Source of the DNA: Hexactinellida sp. DTS-2022
Lineage: Eukaryota; Porifera; Hexactinellida
Length of the DNA stretch: 64,000 nt
NCBI GenBank assembly: GCA_028753945.1
Contig: JAPNXP010000012.1
Location: 1,426,001-1,490,000, forward strand
Direction of reading: 5' to 3'
The notes beneath the pieces were generated by a model. The model did not search any database and was not told where the DNA came from. It worked only from the letters and a program-made list of their open reading frames with translations. Below, piece after piece: positions 30,735-41,539 of the stretch. A program made the translations under genes and the position numbers. Every line of letters starts with the position of its first letter. Position 1 is the stretch's first letter.

Positions 30735-33067
30735 CAGTGGTTCCCAACCTTTTTTCGTCATTCGCCCAATTTTACCAAATTAGTTTACAAATCGCCCCCT
30801 TAGTTCTAATTGAGACATTTATACTGGTTTAATACTATATTGTAACATTATTAAATTAATATGCTAGGATAATTCAGTCATAATATAAAGTCTCCGCAGT
30901 CAATGAGATGGCTGTGCTTGATGTTGCCTACATAAGTTTTCCACATCTGGCTTAAATTTTGTCAAAGCTAAACGTAGATCACCACCAGATGTTACGTTAA
31001 GCTTATTTCTTTTATTTGTCAATAGGCTGTTGACCTTACTGAAACCCATTTCAACTAGGTAAGACGTTGGGAAAGCAATCATCAGTAATTTCACCCTCTG
31101 CCACAACAATGGGTATATTGTCAAAATATCTGTATCATTCCATAAAGCATTATAACCACCTTTTTCGAATCTCCTTGTCGCATCCATGTCGTGCTTAATA
31201 TCAGAAAATTCCTCTTGAATATCTATGTCTACAGAACTTGAATCAATTGAGAATGGATCTAAAATCCACGGTTGGATATGTAATTCTTTCAAATCCCCGA
31301 AGCGTTTGAGCATATCCTGATGCAGAGATTGCAAGTGTTCTGAATATACTAACAGGGTATCATCAGTAATGCTGTCTGCTTTTTTCTTCAGTGTGGGAAA
31401 CTGACTGAATTCACGTCGACTAAGGTTTTGCTTGTACAGTGATAGTTTGTCAATGAAGGACATGATAACACTCTTACACTGTATAAGATTAGTTTATGCT
31501 CCCTGTAATTGTAGATTGACCCTATTGAGCTTCTCGAAAATATCAGTCAAATAGAAAGTGTCCTGTTCAATTGCTTTGAGCTTGGTACTTAGATCACCGT
31601 CTTGTTCCTCTAAAAACTCTACAATTGTATCAAAGAGCTCAGAAACACGCTTCAGACAATTTCCTTTTGATAGCCATCTCACTTCTGTATGTAGTAATAA
31701 ACGCTCGAATTCCTCACCATTTTCATGACATAGCTCTCGGAACATTCGATCATTCAATGAGCGGCTCTTGATCTTGTTGATAACCTTGATAACAATGTTA
31801 AGTGATGTATGAAGATTACCACTTAAGTTCTTGGCAACAAGATGTTGACGATGAACAATACAATGGATGGTAAAAATTCCAGGAACAGCTTTCTTCATAA
31901 AAGCAATGAAGCCTCGATAACGGCCTGTCATTGCTGGTGCCCCATCAGTTGCTACAGCAATAATATTTTCCAAAGGGATAGCTTTCTCTTCCATATACGA
32001 TGTTACCATATTGAAAATAGTCTCCCCCTTGGTGTCTGTTTTAAGGGTTTTTGCAAAAAGCATTTCCTCATGTGTAACTCCAGAATTCATAAATCTTACA
32101 TATGCCATCAGAAGGGCTTGGTTGTCAGGAAGCGTAGATTCATCGAGTTGTAATGCAAATTCTGTTACCTGAATCAATCTTATTAGTTGTAGCTCAACAT
32201 CTTGGCCCATTTCATCAATTCTTCGCTTGACTGTGTTATTACTTATTGGAATGTTTTGAATAAATTTACTGGGAGTTTCATGCATAACCGTTGAAATAAC
32301 TTTCTTTAGTACAGGGATAATCAGTGCCTCACCTATGGTATGTGGCTGTAGTGTTTGTGCAATTATTTTGGAAATGTTGTAAGAAGCAATCAACCCATCA
32401 TCCACTATTGATTGACTCTTCTCAAAGGCACTGTTAAGCGTGTTTCTACCTTGAAATTTATCGCGCAAACCTTTAAAGTATGTCAATGGGGCATCTTTTT
32501 TTATCAAGGTGCTTCCTGTGAAGATGATCCTGCATCCTTGAAGGTTTCATAGCTTCATTAGAGAATGTCTGGAAGCAAAGAAGACACATTGGAAACTGTT
32601 CATTATGTGGAGCCGGGATAAATCCGTATGTCAAATAATCAACAGAATACTGACGACATTTCCTCTTTGATATCATTATTTATTAACTTAGAAATTATAA
32701 TCAGGATATTATGTCAATTTGTTTAATACAACAAAATAATATACAATTTTATACATGAATCATTATAAGCTATATGTTGACGAAAATCACTATTTGAATC
32801 ACAATTGATATGGCTTGAAATATAAAGAGAACACGAGATTTAATCTGTTCATAATTTGTTTACTATTTGACAAAATTCCGAATCTCAGAATTTTAATTAT
32901 TCCCCTAAAGATAACAATTTGGAATAGACATTGTTAAAATAGTGTGTAAATAGCATCGCCCCTGAGAGAACTACATCGCCCCCCTTCAAGTATGTGCCGA
33001 ATTTTCGCCCCTCCAAAAGCGATAATCGCCCCCAGGGGGGCGATATTGCCCCCGTTGGGAACCACTG
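30735..33067 (-). mobile_element. Nearly complete hAT element (ZBED type), 2.33 kb
   Basis: Exact 8-bp duplication GGTTAGGG (30727-30734, 33068-33075). Ends CAGTGGTTCCCAACCTTTTT and the inverse of CAGTGGTTCCCAACGGGGG. One transposase gene on the minus strand. 'Cgccccc' blocks repeat just inside both ends. Confidence 0.93.
30900..32676 (-). pseudogene. hAT transposase (ZBED5/FAM200-like) with one stop and one frameshift
   Basis: Reads from ATG 32676. A BED-type zinc finger (C-x2-C 'MCLLCFQTF', H-x4-H 'HLHRKH') is followed by the RNase H-like core. Motifs are 'LQLDESTLPD' (first Asp, ~32140), 'VATDGAPAMTGRYRGF' (second Asp, ~31950), 'HCIVHRQHL', 'TEVRWLSKGNCLKRV' (~31680) and a C-terminal hAT dimerisation region ('PTSYLVEMGFSKVNSLLTNK', ~31060-31000). 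Defects: a frameshift in an A-run near 32500 between finger and core, and one in-frame TAA at 31494-31496 after 'LQLQGA'. About 590 residues in all, normal for the family. Probably recently inactivated. Confidence 0.88.
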
Positions 33068-33075
33068 GGTTAGGG

Positions 33076-34811
33076 CATCCAAAGATTATCAGTATTCGTA
33101 TTAGATTGAAAAGCGAACATTATCATTATCAGTATTCGGTTACTCAACCGAATATCAGTATTTGTATTGGGTAGGGTAACTAGGGCAGCTATTCATGAAT
33201 ACGGATATTCGGTTCGAGCGGTTTCAACCTTGCTAAAAAATAAATTTGCAGATTGTACGAACCTATTTCCTTATTTATATACAATAATATATACTATATA
33301 TGCATATTTACTAATATGCACATTACACTTCAGTGCGGCTGGACACCCACGAACTCTAAATTATTAAGTTAATTGTTGATCATATAGGAATTTGGTTTGA
33401 TGAATGAACACAATTACCATTTAGGGGCGACATACCCGCTACGGCAGGTGCGGTGAGCGCCGTACGACTTTTTAGAGTGGTCCGGCTTCGCCGTACCACT
33501 TTTAGTATAACCAGCTTTGCTATACCACCTCTGTCTTTGATCATTTAAGGATTATTAGGCCACTGTTAGTTGGAATCGTGTTTCAGCCACCGCCCGCGTC
33601 AGATTTCACTCCCGCTGAATATTGTTATTATTGTCATTATTTCCAATATTACACCTACATTTCAAAGTAAGGCCACTGTTCGTTGCCAATTTTATGGCAT
33701 GATTAACTATTAATTAACACACTCTAATACAAGCATGATTATCCAAAGATTGCATATTTTATAAATAAGCTCTCACTAATTAGAATATTTGCTAAGATAA
33801 TTATTATCTATGCCGTCATCAAATAATGAGATGCCGCCCGCCCGCATCCTTTGATGGACTTCGTGTGGAGCTGAAACATATTACCACTAACACTGGCCTT
33901 ATACCGAGGTTATAATTATAAATTCACGCCGTAACACTTAACTGGTACGGCGTCGTCGGACCACATTAAAAAACTGTAAAATTCTCCGCCATACCACTTT
34001 TTGAAAAGACGTTCCGCCCCTGCGGCTTTAGAATGACATTTCAACTCGCGAAATGAAATTTTCCATAAAACCGGAGACTATTTAGGAAGTTAAAGTCCTG
34101 TCCCGTGTTTTAGTCATTTAACGGGATGTCCCGCCGCTATCCCGTCCCGTCCCGGGTTTTAGTAACCACCGCAATGAGACAGCAGTAGGAGGTTACATTT
34201 ACGTTAATACCTGTCGCAGATTAAATGTTAAAATTGCAAAAATTTGAAGAGACATGGAATACATCATATTATATAATGCTGTGACAAAGTGGATGGTACC
34301 CACGAGAGATGGATGTTTCCCACCTGGTGTCAATCACTCCCAAGAGGTCTAGGTGCTGCTGGAGCGGTGAGAGATCCGCGAGAGAGAGAGCAAACCTAGG
34401 TGTGCGCCGACGGATGGAGGCTGTTCCCATCTGGAGTTGGGCGGTCGCACATACCTCCCAAGTTTGAGATGGTCCAATGCGGGTCATTATTGGGGGGGAC
34501 CGCTGGCACTATGAAACCACAATTCACCCTTAACTTAATAAAATCGTAAATTCATTGATATTCAATTATAGTGACCTTCGATATACAAGGCCCGACTACT
34601 GAGCCTAAAGCTTGGTACCATGGATTATTTAAAATCCATTTTGTTATCTACCCAAAACTTTTAAGTATATATGATTTGATTAGTATTTTCAGACAATGTT
34701 TTGATAAATACTGCTCTTTCTTTCTAGTCTTTGTTATTTACTTAATTTATTTTCTCCAATCATCTGAAATTCGATAATTCGTTATTAATAATTTATTAGA
34801 TGCCTAATTAG
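33076..34811. other. Long gene-poor stretch
   Basis: At 33076-33230 there are repeated ATTATCAGTATTCG motifs. At 33425-34030 there are GC-rich 'ccgtaccac/ggtacggc' blocks of inverted character, probably a decayed MITE. At 34095-34170 there are 'gtcccg' repeats like those at 21950. No supported gene; the frame 34269-34487 on the minus strand has no recognisable feature. Confidence 0.5.
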
Positions 34812-35006
34812 CTCTTGCTCAGCACCTGGTTGCCGGAGTAATTATTCTGGCGAGCCATATACACCAGTCTTCAAACTACCAACAAAGCCTCAACACATTA
34901 GGGAAAAAAATGGCTACGTGCTCTTCACAGGAACGATATTGATGACTTGAAGAATGTATTCGTTTGTTCCAAACATTTTCTTCCCGATGATATAATTAAA
35001 ATTAAG
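34812..35006 (+). pseudogene. Isolated THAP zinc-finger fragment (P-like element P5)
   Basis: Reads 'CSAPGCRSNYSGEPYTPVFK', then after a one-base shift 'WLRALHRNDIDDLKNVFVC', 'SKHFLPDD'. This is the C-x4-C ... C-x2-H pattern of the P-family THAP domain. No transposase body follows; TA-rich sequence and an unrelated fragment do. Confidence 0.75.
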
Positions 35007-35019
35007 TAGTATATACTTA

Positions 35020-35500
35020 GTTAGTACTTAAGTAGTAAGTACTAAGTAATCTTAGTGAATACGGGCCCTGATCAGTTTCTCTCTTTTTTCCTAGATTTTC
35101 TGCGGCTACGAAGCGGGACTTTAAAATCCGCCTCCGTCTTTTCTGTGTGGCAGTGACAGCCTTAACCTGCATCGGTTCCTCTCTCTGTCCATCTTTACAA
35201 AATGAGTCGTGGTTATTCGAAATTATTGAACTCCTAGGTTTTGCAAAAACAGCAGCCAATATAATTGAACCCTCATTGAATGTGCTAACAGAAAGAGCAG
35301 CGGATATTTGTAGTAACTTGTACCCGATACGCTTACCCTTTGGCGCATTGTGCCACAGAACGAAATGGAGAGTTTCATTACTATTCCGTGTCATCCAAGA
35401 AGTCAATGCTGAACACATCTCAATGCTCGCGAATTTCTTAAAAAAATGTCTTAGTCTTCATAGTTCATCAGGATAAAGATTTGATTGACGCAGGCTGGGG
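35020..35500 (-). pseudogene. Mutator-like transposase C-terminal fragment (second family)
   Basis: Minus-strand reading has 'TSWMTRNSNETLHFVLWHNA' and 'SAALSVSTFNEGS', followed by a basic 'QKRRRRILKSR'. The T-x-N-x-NE...W...PK and A-x3-FN-x-G pattern is that of a Mutator-like transposase family of arthropods, distinct from copies A-C. The N-terminal bulk is absent. Confidence 0.5.
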
Positions 35501-35586
35501 AGAGCAATAGAGGTATCTTCAGCTACAAGTGCGAGAGCCTTCTGAAAGTAGCACCAAGAGTTGGTGAAAATTGACAGCCATGGGCC

Positions 35587-35795
35587 CATGGCCTACATAA
35601 TATACGGCCTTGTATGTCACCGAGAAGGCAAAAACATAGATGGCCAGTTTATTTTTCATTCTAAGCTAAACTAGGCTTCCTATTGTCATAATTTGCAATG
35701 TACATTGGGTAATCAACCATTGCGAGTCCAATGGAACCACTTTTGAGAATCTCAAATTTGACGTTAAGCTGTTTAGGCGCCTGTTTGTGGCAAAT
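35587..35795 (+). repeat. Fragment of the CATGGCCTAC P-like MITE
   Basis: CATGGCCTACATAATATACG, TGTCACCGAGAAGG and TTGCGAGTCCAATGGAACCA match the arms of the element 41186-46892. Only one arm is present. Confidence 0.75.
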
Positions 35796-35929
35796 TACTA
35801 ACACTTGTTGATAATCTCGGAATCAAGAATACAACAAAACAGTGATTCATATTGCACAGCAAATATAGTGCATCGCTTTAGTTACAAGCTAAATCGAACA
35901 ATGAGGGTACACAAAACACCAAGAAGATT

Positions 35930-36880
35930 TAGTTTTTGCAATGGCTAGATTAGTTAATTCTTCTACATTAGAAGAATTAACACCTGTTTGTTGCCCTATC
36001 AATTTCCTGTATTGCTAAAAAGCTATATCCAGAAGTTCAAAATATATTGGTGATTTAGAAAAGGCTATAAATGGTGAAGAAGAACGTGAATATCTTGCTA
36101 TTGATTACCTTGAAGATTTAAATGAAGAACTTCCCAATGATCTAGGACCTAGGTGATAGCTTGACATACAAAAGGAAATCTTCCTTTGGAAAATATTTCG
36201 AAATAGAATTAGCGAATTGTCAGGATTTCATAGATAAGATGGAGGAAACTTATTCAGGGAGACACGATTTCGAAGAAGACCCTCGTAATTTTCTTCCTAA
36301 GTACCAATCTTTTTATCTACCCATTATATGCCTATCTGCCCCCTCTGGACAGGTTTGATACTCTGTCGCCTATCAACATCAGATCAAAATCTTATGATTA
36401 AATATTCAAATGCAATCATCAAAAATTGGATGGGAATTCTGAAAAAATTTAGGTTGATACCAGTAGATTTCATAGGGTAAGTTCACAAAGGGATTCAAGG
36501 TAGATTAAAAGCATTCGAGTTCGCGTTTCATCCAATAACGAGTGAAAAATGACCTCACAGATAAGAGCCAGATTGAAGAAGTTTGGGAAAAGCGAAAGAG
36601 AAAGAAAAAGAGTCAATTTGATGATTGATCGCTTTAACATATCAAACAAAATTACGAAGAATATTGGAAAAACACATAAAAACGAATTTCTCCAATTAAA
36701 AATACACAGAGAAATACCAAAACTTCAACAAATCAAATAATCTCTACATCGAATTCACGTATATGTTCAAAGAAGATTAGCGAAAACATTGAAATTTTAT
36801 TTCAGTGATGATGAGCCTGTAGTAATCAATAATGAAATCAAGATTTATCCTCTAGGCGAATTATGTCCTATAGATTGAAA
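35930..36880 (+). pseudogene. Unrecognised coding remnants
   Basis: Several plus-strand stretches look protein-like: 'NGEEEREYLAIDYLEDLNEE' (~36085-36140), 36161-36358 (65 codons, 'FEDPRNFLPKYQSFYLP'-like) and 36549-36740 (63 codons, Lys/Arg-rich). Then comes 'RLAKTLKFYFSDDEPVVINN' (~36775-36835). They may be the N-terminal part of the gene carrying the OTU domain just downstream. I do not recognise the family. Confidence 0.35.
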
Positions 36881-36894
36881 ATGGCAAAAATAAA

Positions 36895-37640
36895 AATGTA
36901 AATATTGAACTTTACATTTATATCCGGGATTCTATATGAGAATCAGTCCTCACTAAATAATCTTGACATCCGTTGTCTTGCACCTTTGAAAGAGAAAAGG
37001 ATAGCTCCCGATGGAAATTGTTTGTTTAGTTCCTTGTCATATATTCTCACAGGAAATGATCGCTCCCTCAAATAGTATTATTACTAGAACATATTAAGGG
37101 TCTTTATCGAGACATTTGTACAAGATACTGCAATTCACATTACGATCTACTGCCAGAAAACCGTTGTCATTCTGTTTATGACTATATAAGTAACAGTAGA
37201 ATGGAATCTAATAGTACCTGGGATACTGACATGGAAATTTTCCTAGCAGCCCAAATCTTAAATACGGGCATATTCGTTTACAGAGTCGATTACCAAAGAT
37301 GGAACAAGTTTTCTGGATATGGATTTGTTGATAAAAACATAATGCACATGATCTAACTGAAAAAGAATATACATGAGTTTGTGTTGGGATCACTATCAGC
37401 AGGGCCGTAGCTATGCGTCCTGCCCCCCCCCCCCGGACCCCCTCAGGGGGCCCCTACATAGTAATGAATAAGTAATATAATTTTGTTATATGAATTTATG
37501 GGGGCCCCTAAATGCGGGGCCCCCCAGCAGGGGGGTTTTTGGGGCGCTTTCTACGGCCCTGACTATCAGCCTATAGTTAAAGTTGATAGAGTAGAAAACT
37601 GCAAGATTTACAAAGATTCTTTAAATATTTGAGATTGTAA
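36895..37640 (+). pseudogene. OTU-like cysteine protease fragment
   Basis: Reading 36965-37385 with one frame change near 37075 gives 'LKEKRIAPDGNCLFSSLSYI' with the Asp-Gly-Asn-Cys catalytic motif of OTU deubiquitinases. Then come 'EHIKGLYRDICTRYC', 'STWDTDMEIFLAAQILNTGI' and 'FVYRVDYQRWNKFSGYG', the usual C-terminal half of OTU domains in transposon-encoded proteins. A hAT MITE (37400-37561) splits the tail and the frame resumes near 37562 ('QPIVKVD'). OTU domains are known in Helitron/Helentron and some retroelement proteins; which one this was cannot be told. Confidence 0.65.
37400..37561. mobile_element. hAT-type MITE, 162 bp
   Basis: Exact 8-bp duplication ACTATCAG (37392-37399, 37562-37569). 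Ends CAGGGCCGTAGCTATGCG and CTACGGCCCTG are inverted. GC-rich interior. Inserted in the OTU-like fragment. Confidence 0.92.
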
Positions 37641-37641
37641 C

Positions 37642-37789
37642 CAGTGATGTTTTGGGGGGGGGGGGCGCTCCTTCCTATCAGTTATCTATAGATTCATTAT
37701 TGGGGGCCGTTTTCACCTATGTTTTCTAAGAGAATGCAAAATTTGAAAAGGGAGGCCCCCCCACTTCTTTTTTTGGCAAAACACCACTG
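37642..37789. mobile_element. hAT-type MITE, 148 bp
   Basis: Ends CAGTGATGTTTTGG and GGCAAAACACCACTG are inverted. Flanks ATTGTAAC and ATTGTGAC agree at 7 of 8 positions. Confidence 0.85.
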
Positions 37790-38274
37790 ATTGTGACGCT
37801 AGAAAAGATTAAAAAAGAGAGGATAATGAGATGATTATCTACACCAATAAGAAAGTTGAAATAGAATTTAGTACACGTAGTAGTTTAGAAAATTGAAGCC
37901 GATATTATAAATTAAATCTATAATGTCAGCTGTAATTTTATGGTGGGAAATTTAGAGAAATATTTGCAATATCATTATGCAGGTGTGATATGGGTTAGTT
38001 TTTGGAAATAGCAAAACCCCCATACTAGATTAAGGTCCTCAAGAAATGTAATGTGAATTGAATGAAAATTGACTGATTTATTAAGTGTTTAGTTGAGCTC
38101 ATATTTCGCTGCTGGAACTCGCTGCTAACTTCACACTCGTCAATTTTGATAGATTCAGTATTTTAGTTGAATAATTTGGGCGATGCCATGAATTTATAAT
38201 ATGCATATTCATTCAAGTACAAATCTAGTATTTATTTCACTGAATTATATACAGACTACTCATATTATATACAA

Positions 38275-39384
38275 ATGGATGACGAACTAACTGCTTTGGT
38301 AATTGACAACGGCTCCTGTACCTGCAAAGCTGGTTTTTCCGGTGACGATGCTCCTCGCGCTGTATTCCCTTGTATGATTGGTCGCCCCCACCATGACCCT
38401 ACCATGGTAGGCATTGGTAACAAGGATAGTTATGTAGGAGATGAGGCACAGGCGAAGCGTGGTGTACTCACACTCACATATCCAGTACAACGGGGAATAG
38501 TTACGGACTGGAACGATATGGAGGCTATATGGCATCATGCTTTCTTTAATGAACTGTGCGTTGCCCCAGAAGAACATCCAATTCTTCTCACAGAACCCCC
38601 GTTAAACCCTAAATCTAACCGCGAAAAAATGATGGAAATTTTGTTTGAAACTTTCAACTGTCCTGCCACATATGTGGCTATTCAGGGTATTCTGTCCGTG
38701 TATGCATCGGGACGAAGTAGTGCGTTTATACTTGATGTGGGTGAAGGTGTTGCACACACCTATTCAATATCCAATGGGTACTCGCATACGAATGCAATCC
38801 AGAAGATGTCTCTCTCGGGTTGCGACCTGACCGGTTACCTTACAAAGATGCTGAATGAGAGGGAGTACTCGTTGACTACAACCGCTGAATGGGAAATTTC
38901 CCGTGACATGAAAGAAAAGCTTTCCTATATCGCTCTAGACTTTGAACAAGAAATGAAGATGGCTGAAAGCTCCTCAGCTTGTGAGAAGATCTATGAGCTA
39001 CCAGACGGACAGATATTTACACTCAATGAGGAGCGCTTTCGCTGTCCCGAAGTACTCTTTCAACCTAGTTTTCTTGGACTGGAGTGTCCTGGAATATCCC
39101 AGTTCACTTACAACGGAATTATGAAGTGTGACATGCACATTAGGAAAGATTTCTATGCTAACATTGTACTTTCAGGTGGTAGTACTATGTTCCCGGGGCT
39201 GGTGGAGCGCATGACCAAAGAACTAACTGCTTTGGTTCCAGAAAATGCAAAAGTTAAGGTTATCGCTCCACCAGAGAGGAAGTACTCTGTTTGGATTGGC
39301 GGTTCCATCCTCTCATCTCTTAGCACTTTTCAGAAAGATTGGATTGATAAACAGAACTATGATGAATGTGGGCCAACGTTGTGA
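38275..39384 (+). CDS. Divergent intronless actin-like gene
   Basis: A single 369-codon frame without introns aligns end to end with actin. Kept features: '[10 protein letters not shown]', '[14 protein letters not shown]', the actin signature '[14 protein letters not shown]', 'YVAIQ' (Gln137 region), '[13 protein letters not shown]' and '[15 protein letters not shown]'. Changed: the first phosphate loop reads [11 protein letters not shown] (usual DNGSGMCKAGF) and the second reads DVGEGVAH (usual DSGDGVSH). The DNase-loop region reads [10 protein letters not shown]. The C-terminus stops at 'YDECGPTL', lacking the last ~7 residues including the terminal Cys-Phe. Absence of introns suggests a retrocopy. 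The fully open frame suggests either recent origin or a retained, altered function. Start at 38275 is the only one matching actin's N-terminus. ATP binding and polymerisation are uncertain. Confidence 0.9.
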   Translation: MDDELTALVIDNGSCTCKAGFSGDDAPRAVFPCMIGRPHHDPTMVGIGNKDSYVGDEAQAKRGVLTLTYPVQRGIVTDWNDMEAIWHHAFFNELCVAPEEHPILLTEPPLNPKSNREKMMEILFETFNCPATYVAIQGILSVYASGRSSAFILDVGEGVAHTYSISNGYSHTNAIQKMSLSGCDLTGYLTKMLNEREYSLTTTAEWEISRDMKEKLSYIALDFEQEMKMAESSSACEKIYELPDGQIFTLNEERFRCPEVLFQPSFLGLECPGISQFTYNGIMKCDMHIRKDFYANIVLSGGSTMFPGLVERMTKELTALVPENAKVKVIAPPERKYSVWIGGSILSSLSTFQKDWIDKQNYDECGPTL

Positions 39385-39796
39385 AGAATACTATTTTTTA
39401 ATTTTACATTCTCTAGTATACTACACATTGAAACAGGGTTAATAATTAATGTGTAAATCTTAATATATGGTTTTGTTTGTTTGTCCAGAATTGATTGAGG
39501 AACTGGTAAGAGCTACAAACTTGATATTTGGAAGGGAGGTTAGGTAATACTATATCTAGAAACAAGCTCTAAAACTTAATAAAAATATTCAAATATTCCA
39601 TCCGCAAGGTGACAACACATAGAATAAATATTATTCGAGCGTTCTTCGAGTATGGATTTTTTGCCGCTAGCATACAATTATAGGTAAGGATTTTATGTCT
39701 ATCAATTCTTAAGTGTGCATTATAGAATGCCGAACTGAGACTGATTTAATTGGTCGAGATCCAATCAGTAATCGTGTTCCGACTGTCTAGCCAATT
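39385..39796. other. Downstream flank of the actin-like gene
   Basis: AT-rich, no gene. A TATGGTTTTGTTTGTTTGTC stretch near 39465 resembles the inner part of Helitron-like 5' ends but is isolated. Confidence 0.4.
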
Positions 39797-40445
39797 CAGG
39801 GTTGCCTTGGGGATGGGAATTCCCATACCCATGGGAATGGGAATCAGATTTACTTGTGGGGTTTCCCATATGGATCCCCACCCTTATGAATATCAATACA
39901 ACTGATACAAGGCTGTTACACCAGTTACGACATTTTCACTACTACTTTTTCTGAATTGTTATCACAGCCTATTTGTATGTGTGGGAAGTTGCAAATGGCG
40001 TACCAATGTTGCGACTGAAATGGCCATCAAATCTTGCAAACCCCTCATTTAGAATTTTTGATTTACATGTTTAATTTTGCTCCCTCCGCCCTCCGGTCCT
40101 GTGATATTGAGGATAGGATCCGAGATCATACATATAATTTGAATTCTCACAATATAAAATTGGTCTCTAATATTTCCATTCAGTTTTTGATATGATTTGC
40201 TCAGAATTTAAGTATCTGCTATGCATTCTAACCGCACAGTTAACCTTCTAGCTTTAAAGGGGCGTGAGTTATAGCCAAATTGTGACAATTAAGTAATAAT
40301 TTGCTGTGGAATTTCATTCCCATTCCCATGAATCTCCTCTTATTCCCACTGGATTTATTTGCTGATTCATATGGGGATCCCCATCGGAATTCCCACAGAA
40401 ATCCTGTGGGAATGGAATGGAAATTCCACTCCGACGGCAACCCTG
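39797..40445. mobile_element. hAT-like element rich in GGGAATGGG, 649 bp
   Basis: Ends CAGGGTTGCCTTGG and GACGGCAACCCTG are inverted. Arms are low-complexity 'gggaatgggaat'. Border sequences (CTAGCCAA, CTAGTCAT) only partly match. Confidence 0.7.
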
Positions 40446-40681
40446 CTAGTCATACATTTCAAACATTCCATTGTGTCTATTTATTATCCAATTAATACGA
40501 ATCAATTCAGTAACTATTCTCCACGGAGTTGTACAGTTCCTTAGTGGGGATTAATTTTCTATATCTAGAGTCGGTATGTTACACACTGACAAGCTATATT
40601 ATCTAGCAAATTGTCCGTTCAAATTCAAATTCCAAACAGGCGCTTATTGGATTATAATTTTCCAATTAATTCGTTTTTGTC

Positions 40682-40846
40682 CAAGGACGGATCCAGGCTA
40701 GAATTAGTGGGGGGGGCAGGGCCGGATTATCCAATAGGCATAGTAGGCACTGTGCCTAGGGCCTACGAATAATTTGGGGCCTAATTGGGCCTACGAAGAC
40801 CTTAATCCGGCCCTGGGGGGTCATCCCCCCGGTGGATCCGTGCCTG
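40682..40846. mobile_element. hAT-type MITE with a second MITE inside
   Basis: Ends CAAGGACGGATCCAGG and GGATCCGTGCCTG are inverted. Flanks TTTTTGTC and GTTTTGTC agree at 7 of 8 positions. The inner MITE is 40717-40815. Confidence 0.8.
40717..40815. mobile_element. hAT-type MITE, 99 bp
   Basis: CAGGGCCGGATTATCC and AATCCGGCCCTG are inverted, within a run of G on both sides. Same terminal family as 833-994. Confidence 0.82.
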
Positions 40847-41323
40847 GTTTTGTCCTTCACTATAAACCAAAAGCTGGGTTCACGGATATAAATATACGCT
40901 AGGTAACGCTTCCTAGTTGGGTATGGATTACCAATGTGGCAGACTATCCTTTTTATTGCAAAATGATAATTTCGTGAATTTTTTTCCATAATTTCGTGAA
41001 TTTTTCGTTATCTAACTTTTGAACAACTCCCCCTCTATAGCGGTCACCAGTACATAACGACGTATATTTCGATTTCCTGCGCCTAAAATGTGTTCGTTCA
41101 CATTTACACGCCTGGATGAAACCCTGGCCGTCATTATCAAGTTCCACGGTATTTAATTAGCACTGGTATATTATTTGAATGGAACCATGGCCCATAGCCT
41201 ACTATACATAATGCCTGAGAGTAACTTGTGGATTTTGGACCAGGGATGCGTTAGCCGATATAATTATTAATCACCCATAATGTATTAAATTAGACTATTA
41301 TGTATTAATACAATTGAGTAATA

Positions 41324-41423
41324 CAGGTAAACCTCCCAAAGCGGCACCTCCGAGTAGCGGCAACCTCCGAGAAGCGGCACAAAATCATTCTCCCGATGGG
41401 TGCCGCTTTGGGAGGTTTACCTG
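41324..41423. mobile_element. Tigger-like MITE, 100 bp
   Basis: TA on both sides (41322-41323, 41424-41425). CAGGTAAACCTCCCAAAGCG and its inverse are the ends. In the 5' flank of the P2 gene; same family as 44909-45110. Confidence 0.92.
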
Positions 41424-41539
41424 TAGATGTTTTGATAGATTTTCTAGATAACTTTATTTATATTCTATTTTTCCTTTATTTGCGCATCTTTCTAACATTC
41501 CTGTTATCTAAATTTTGCTAGCTGCTAATATTTTCGAAT

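Noticed and set aside
34269-34487. 72-codon minus-strand frame
   Set aside because: No motif, repeat or context support; length is expected by chance.
38287-38577. 96-codon antisense frame inside the actin-like gene
   Set aside because: Shadow of a well-supported sense gene with no recognisable domain.
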